15,061 nucleotides of DNA from Clostridiales bacterium. GTDB lineage: Bacteria > Bacillota > Clostridia > Oscillospirales > QAMX01. The notes under the pieces were generated by a model. The model was not told the DNA's origin, ran no database searches, and worked only from the letters and a program-made list of their open reading frames with translations. This document shows, in pieces, positions 14,023 to 15,061 of the stretch. The stretch covers positions 1 to 15,061 of the forward strand of contig DUUG01000072.1 in NCBI GenBank assembly GCA_012841675.1, in the 5' to 3' direction. A program made the position numbers and the translations under genes. Position 1 is the stretch's first letter, and each line of letters opens with the position of its first letter.

Positions 14023-15061
14023 ATGGTTAACGTAGCAGTACTGGGATATGGCGTGGTCGGCAGCGGCGTCGTTGAAGTAATTGAAGAAAACAGAGAGGTT
14101 TTGATGCGTCGAACCGGTCAAACCTTCCGTATAAAGTACATACTTGACATTCGGGATTTTCCTCAAAGCCCCTATGCCGATTTATTTATAAAAGATTTTT
14201 CCGTTATTGAGAAAGATCCTTCCGTTTCGATTGTGGTGGAGGCTATCGGCGGGCAGGGCGTTGCCTTCGAGCTGACGAAAAGGGCGCTTGCGGCGGGCAA
14301 AACCGTCGTCACACCCAATAAAGAGCTTGTTTCTGCCAAGGGTGTTGAGCTGTTTGCCCTTGCGGCGCAGAATAACGCTGAATATTTATACGAAGCCAGC
14401 GTGGGCGGCGGTATTCCCATTATTCGCCCGCTGCAAAATTGCCTGGCTGCCAACGAACTCAATGAAATTTCCGGTATTTTAAACGGTACCACGAACTACA
14501 TTCTAACCCAGATGGAGCAGTCCAATACAAGCTTTACAGACGCTTTAATGCAGGCACAGGCACTTGGCTATGCCGAGCAGAATCCGGAAGCGGATATTTC
14601 CGGAAAAGACACCTGTCGCAAAACCAGTATACTTGCTTCCCTTGCGCTGGGCTCTTACGTTGCCCCGGAGGAAATCCATACCGTAGGCATTGAGGACGTC
14701 ACCACTGCGGATATGGCTTTGGCTAAGGAACTAGGCTGTCGAATCAAGCTTCTCGGCCGAGTTGTCAAGGGCAAAAACGGTGTATATCACTTGGGCGTTT
14801 CGCCTACTTTAGTGCCGGAGGATTCCCCCTTGTATTCCGTTAACGATGTATTTAACGCCCTTATCGTCAAAGGAAGCGCTTCGGGCGAGCTTATGTTCCG
14901 CGGCCGAGGCGCAGGCAAGCTGCCCACGGCCAGCGCTGTGGTGGCAGACGTCATTGACGCAGCAAGGCAAACTTCTCCCCGTCCTTGGTTTTCTTGGAGC
15001 GAGCGGGCAGAAAACGTGCCTGTTGCCGATGTGCGGGACTTGCCACATGCCTATATGATTC
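14023..15061 (+). CDS. hom: Homoserine dehydrogenase, cut by window end
   Basis: The first 346 residues of an enzyme that reduces aspartate semialdehyde to homoserine, the branch to threonine and methionine. Seen: the Rossmann NAD(P) loop VLGYGVVGSGV (6-16), VEAIGG (72-77), TPNKELVSAKG (97-107), ASVGGGIPIIRPLQ (125-138), SGILNGTTNYIL (150-161), and the catalytic region DISGKDTCRKTSIL (191-204) with the expected D196 and K200. The ATG at 14023 has AGGAGGG ten bases upstream; a nearer ATG (14015) stops after six codons. The family is about 400-430 residues, often with a C-terminal ACT domain for threonine feedback; this part lies beyond the window, so its presence is unknown. Promoter and leader lie directly upstream. 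Confidence 0.97.
   Translation, partial: MVNVAVLGYGVVGSGVVEVIEENREVLMRRTGQTFRIKYILDIRDFPQSPYADLFIKDFSVIEKDPSVSIVVEAIGGQGVAFELTKRALAAGKTVVTPNKELVSAKGVELFALAAQNNAEYLYEASVGGGIPIIRPLQNCLAANELNEISGILNGTTNYILTQMEQSNTSFTDALMQAQALGYAEQNPEADISGKDTCRKTSILASLALGSYVAPEEIHTVGIEDVTTADMALAKELGCRIKLLGRVVKGKNGVYHLGVSPTLVPEDSPLYSVNDVFNALIVKGSASGELMFRGRGAGKLPTASAVVADVIDAARQTSPRPWFSWSERAENVPVADVRDLPHAYMI

Noticed and set aside
1..15061. Insertion sequences, phage genes, CRISPR arrays, tRNA or rRNA genes
   Set aside because: No transposase or integrase-like proteins, no regularly spaced repeats and no cloverleaf-like or rRNA-like stretches were found on either strand.

Overview
The window looks like a chromosomal segment of an endospore-forming Clostridia-type Firmicute. 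The evidence is a GerA-type germinant receptor operon, a TepA homologue, a YtvI-type sporulation membrane protein, strong AGGAGG-type ribosome binding sites, and frequent TTG/GTG starts. No mobile element, CRISPR array, tRNA or rRNA gene was seen, so this reads as core and sporulation genome rather than an island.

Layout. (1) A minus-strand cluster runs from about 3250 down to 155: glyA, then rarA, then a GNAT acetyltransferase, closed by a hairpin terminator. (2) Divergently, a promoter at about 3320 drives nth (endonuclease III) and, 21 nt downstream, a 590-residue protein I cannot name (two propeller-like blades plus a helical domain), ended by a very good terminator at 5813. (3) An AT-rich gap (5844-6137) has a clear housekeeping-type promoter, a leader that can fold over its first Shine-Dalgarno sequence, and a doubtful small ORF; it precedes a lipoprotein of unknown function with its own terminator. 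(4) A near-perfect sigma-G/sigma-F type promoter (6975-7004) lies just ahead of a tightly overlapping operon in the order A-C-B: GerAA, GerAC and GerAB subunits, a 70-residue two-helix protein that fits the 'D subunit' of some germinant receptors, and 17 nt later tepA. A bidirectional terminator (12014-12050) ends it. (5) On the minus strand, ytvI is followed by a second GNAT acetyltransferase and converges on tepA. (6) On the plus strand a good promoter and leader precede hom (homoserine dehydrogenase), cut by the window edge.

Working together: the Ger proteins would form a nutrient receptor in the spore inner membrane, made in the forespore from the sigma-G-like promoter. TepA and YtvI are also linked to sporulation or secretion in relatives, so 7-13.7 kb is enriched in spore biology. 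The rest is housekeeping: one-carbon and amino acid metabolism (GlyA, Hom) and DNA maintenance (RarA, Nth). The least explained items are the 590-residue protein, the lipoprotein with its structured leader, and the ger-D-tepA linkage.
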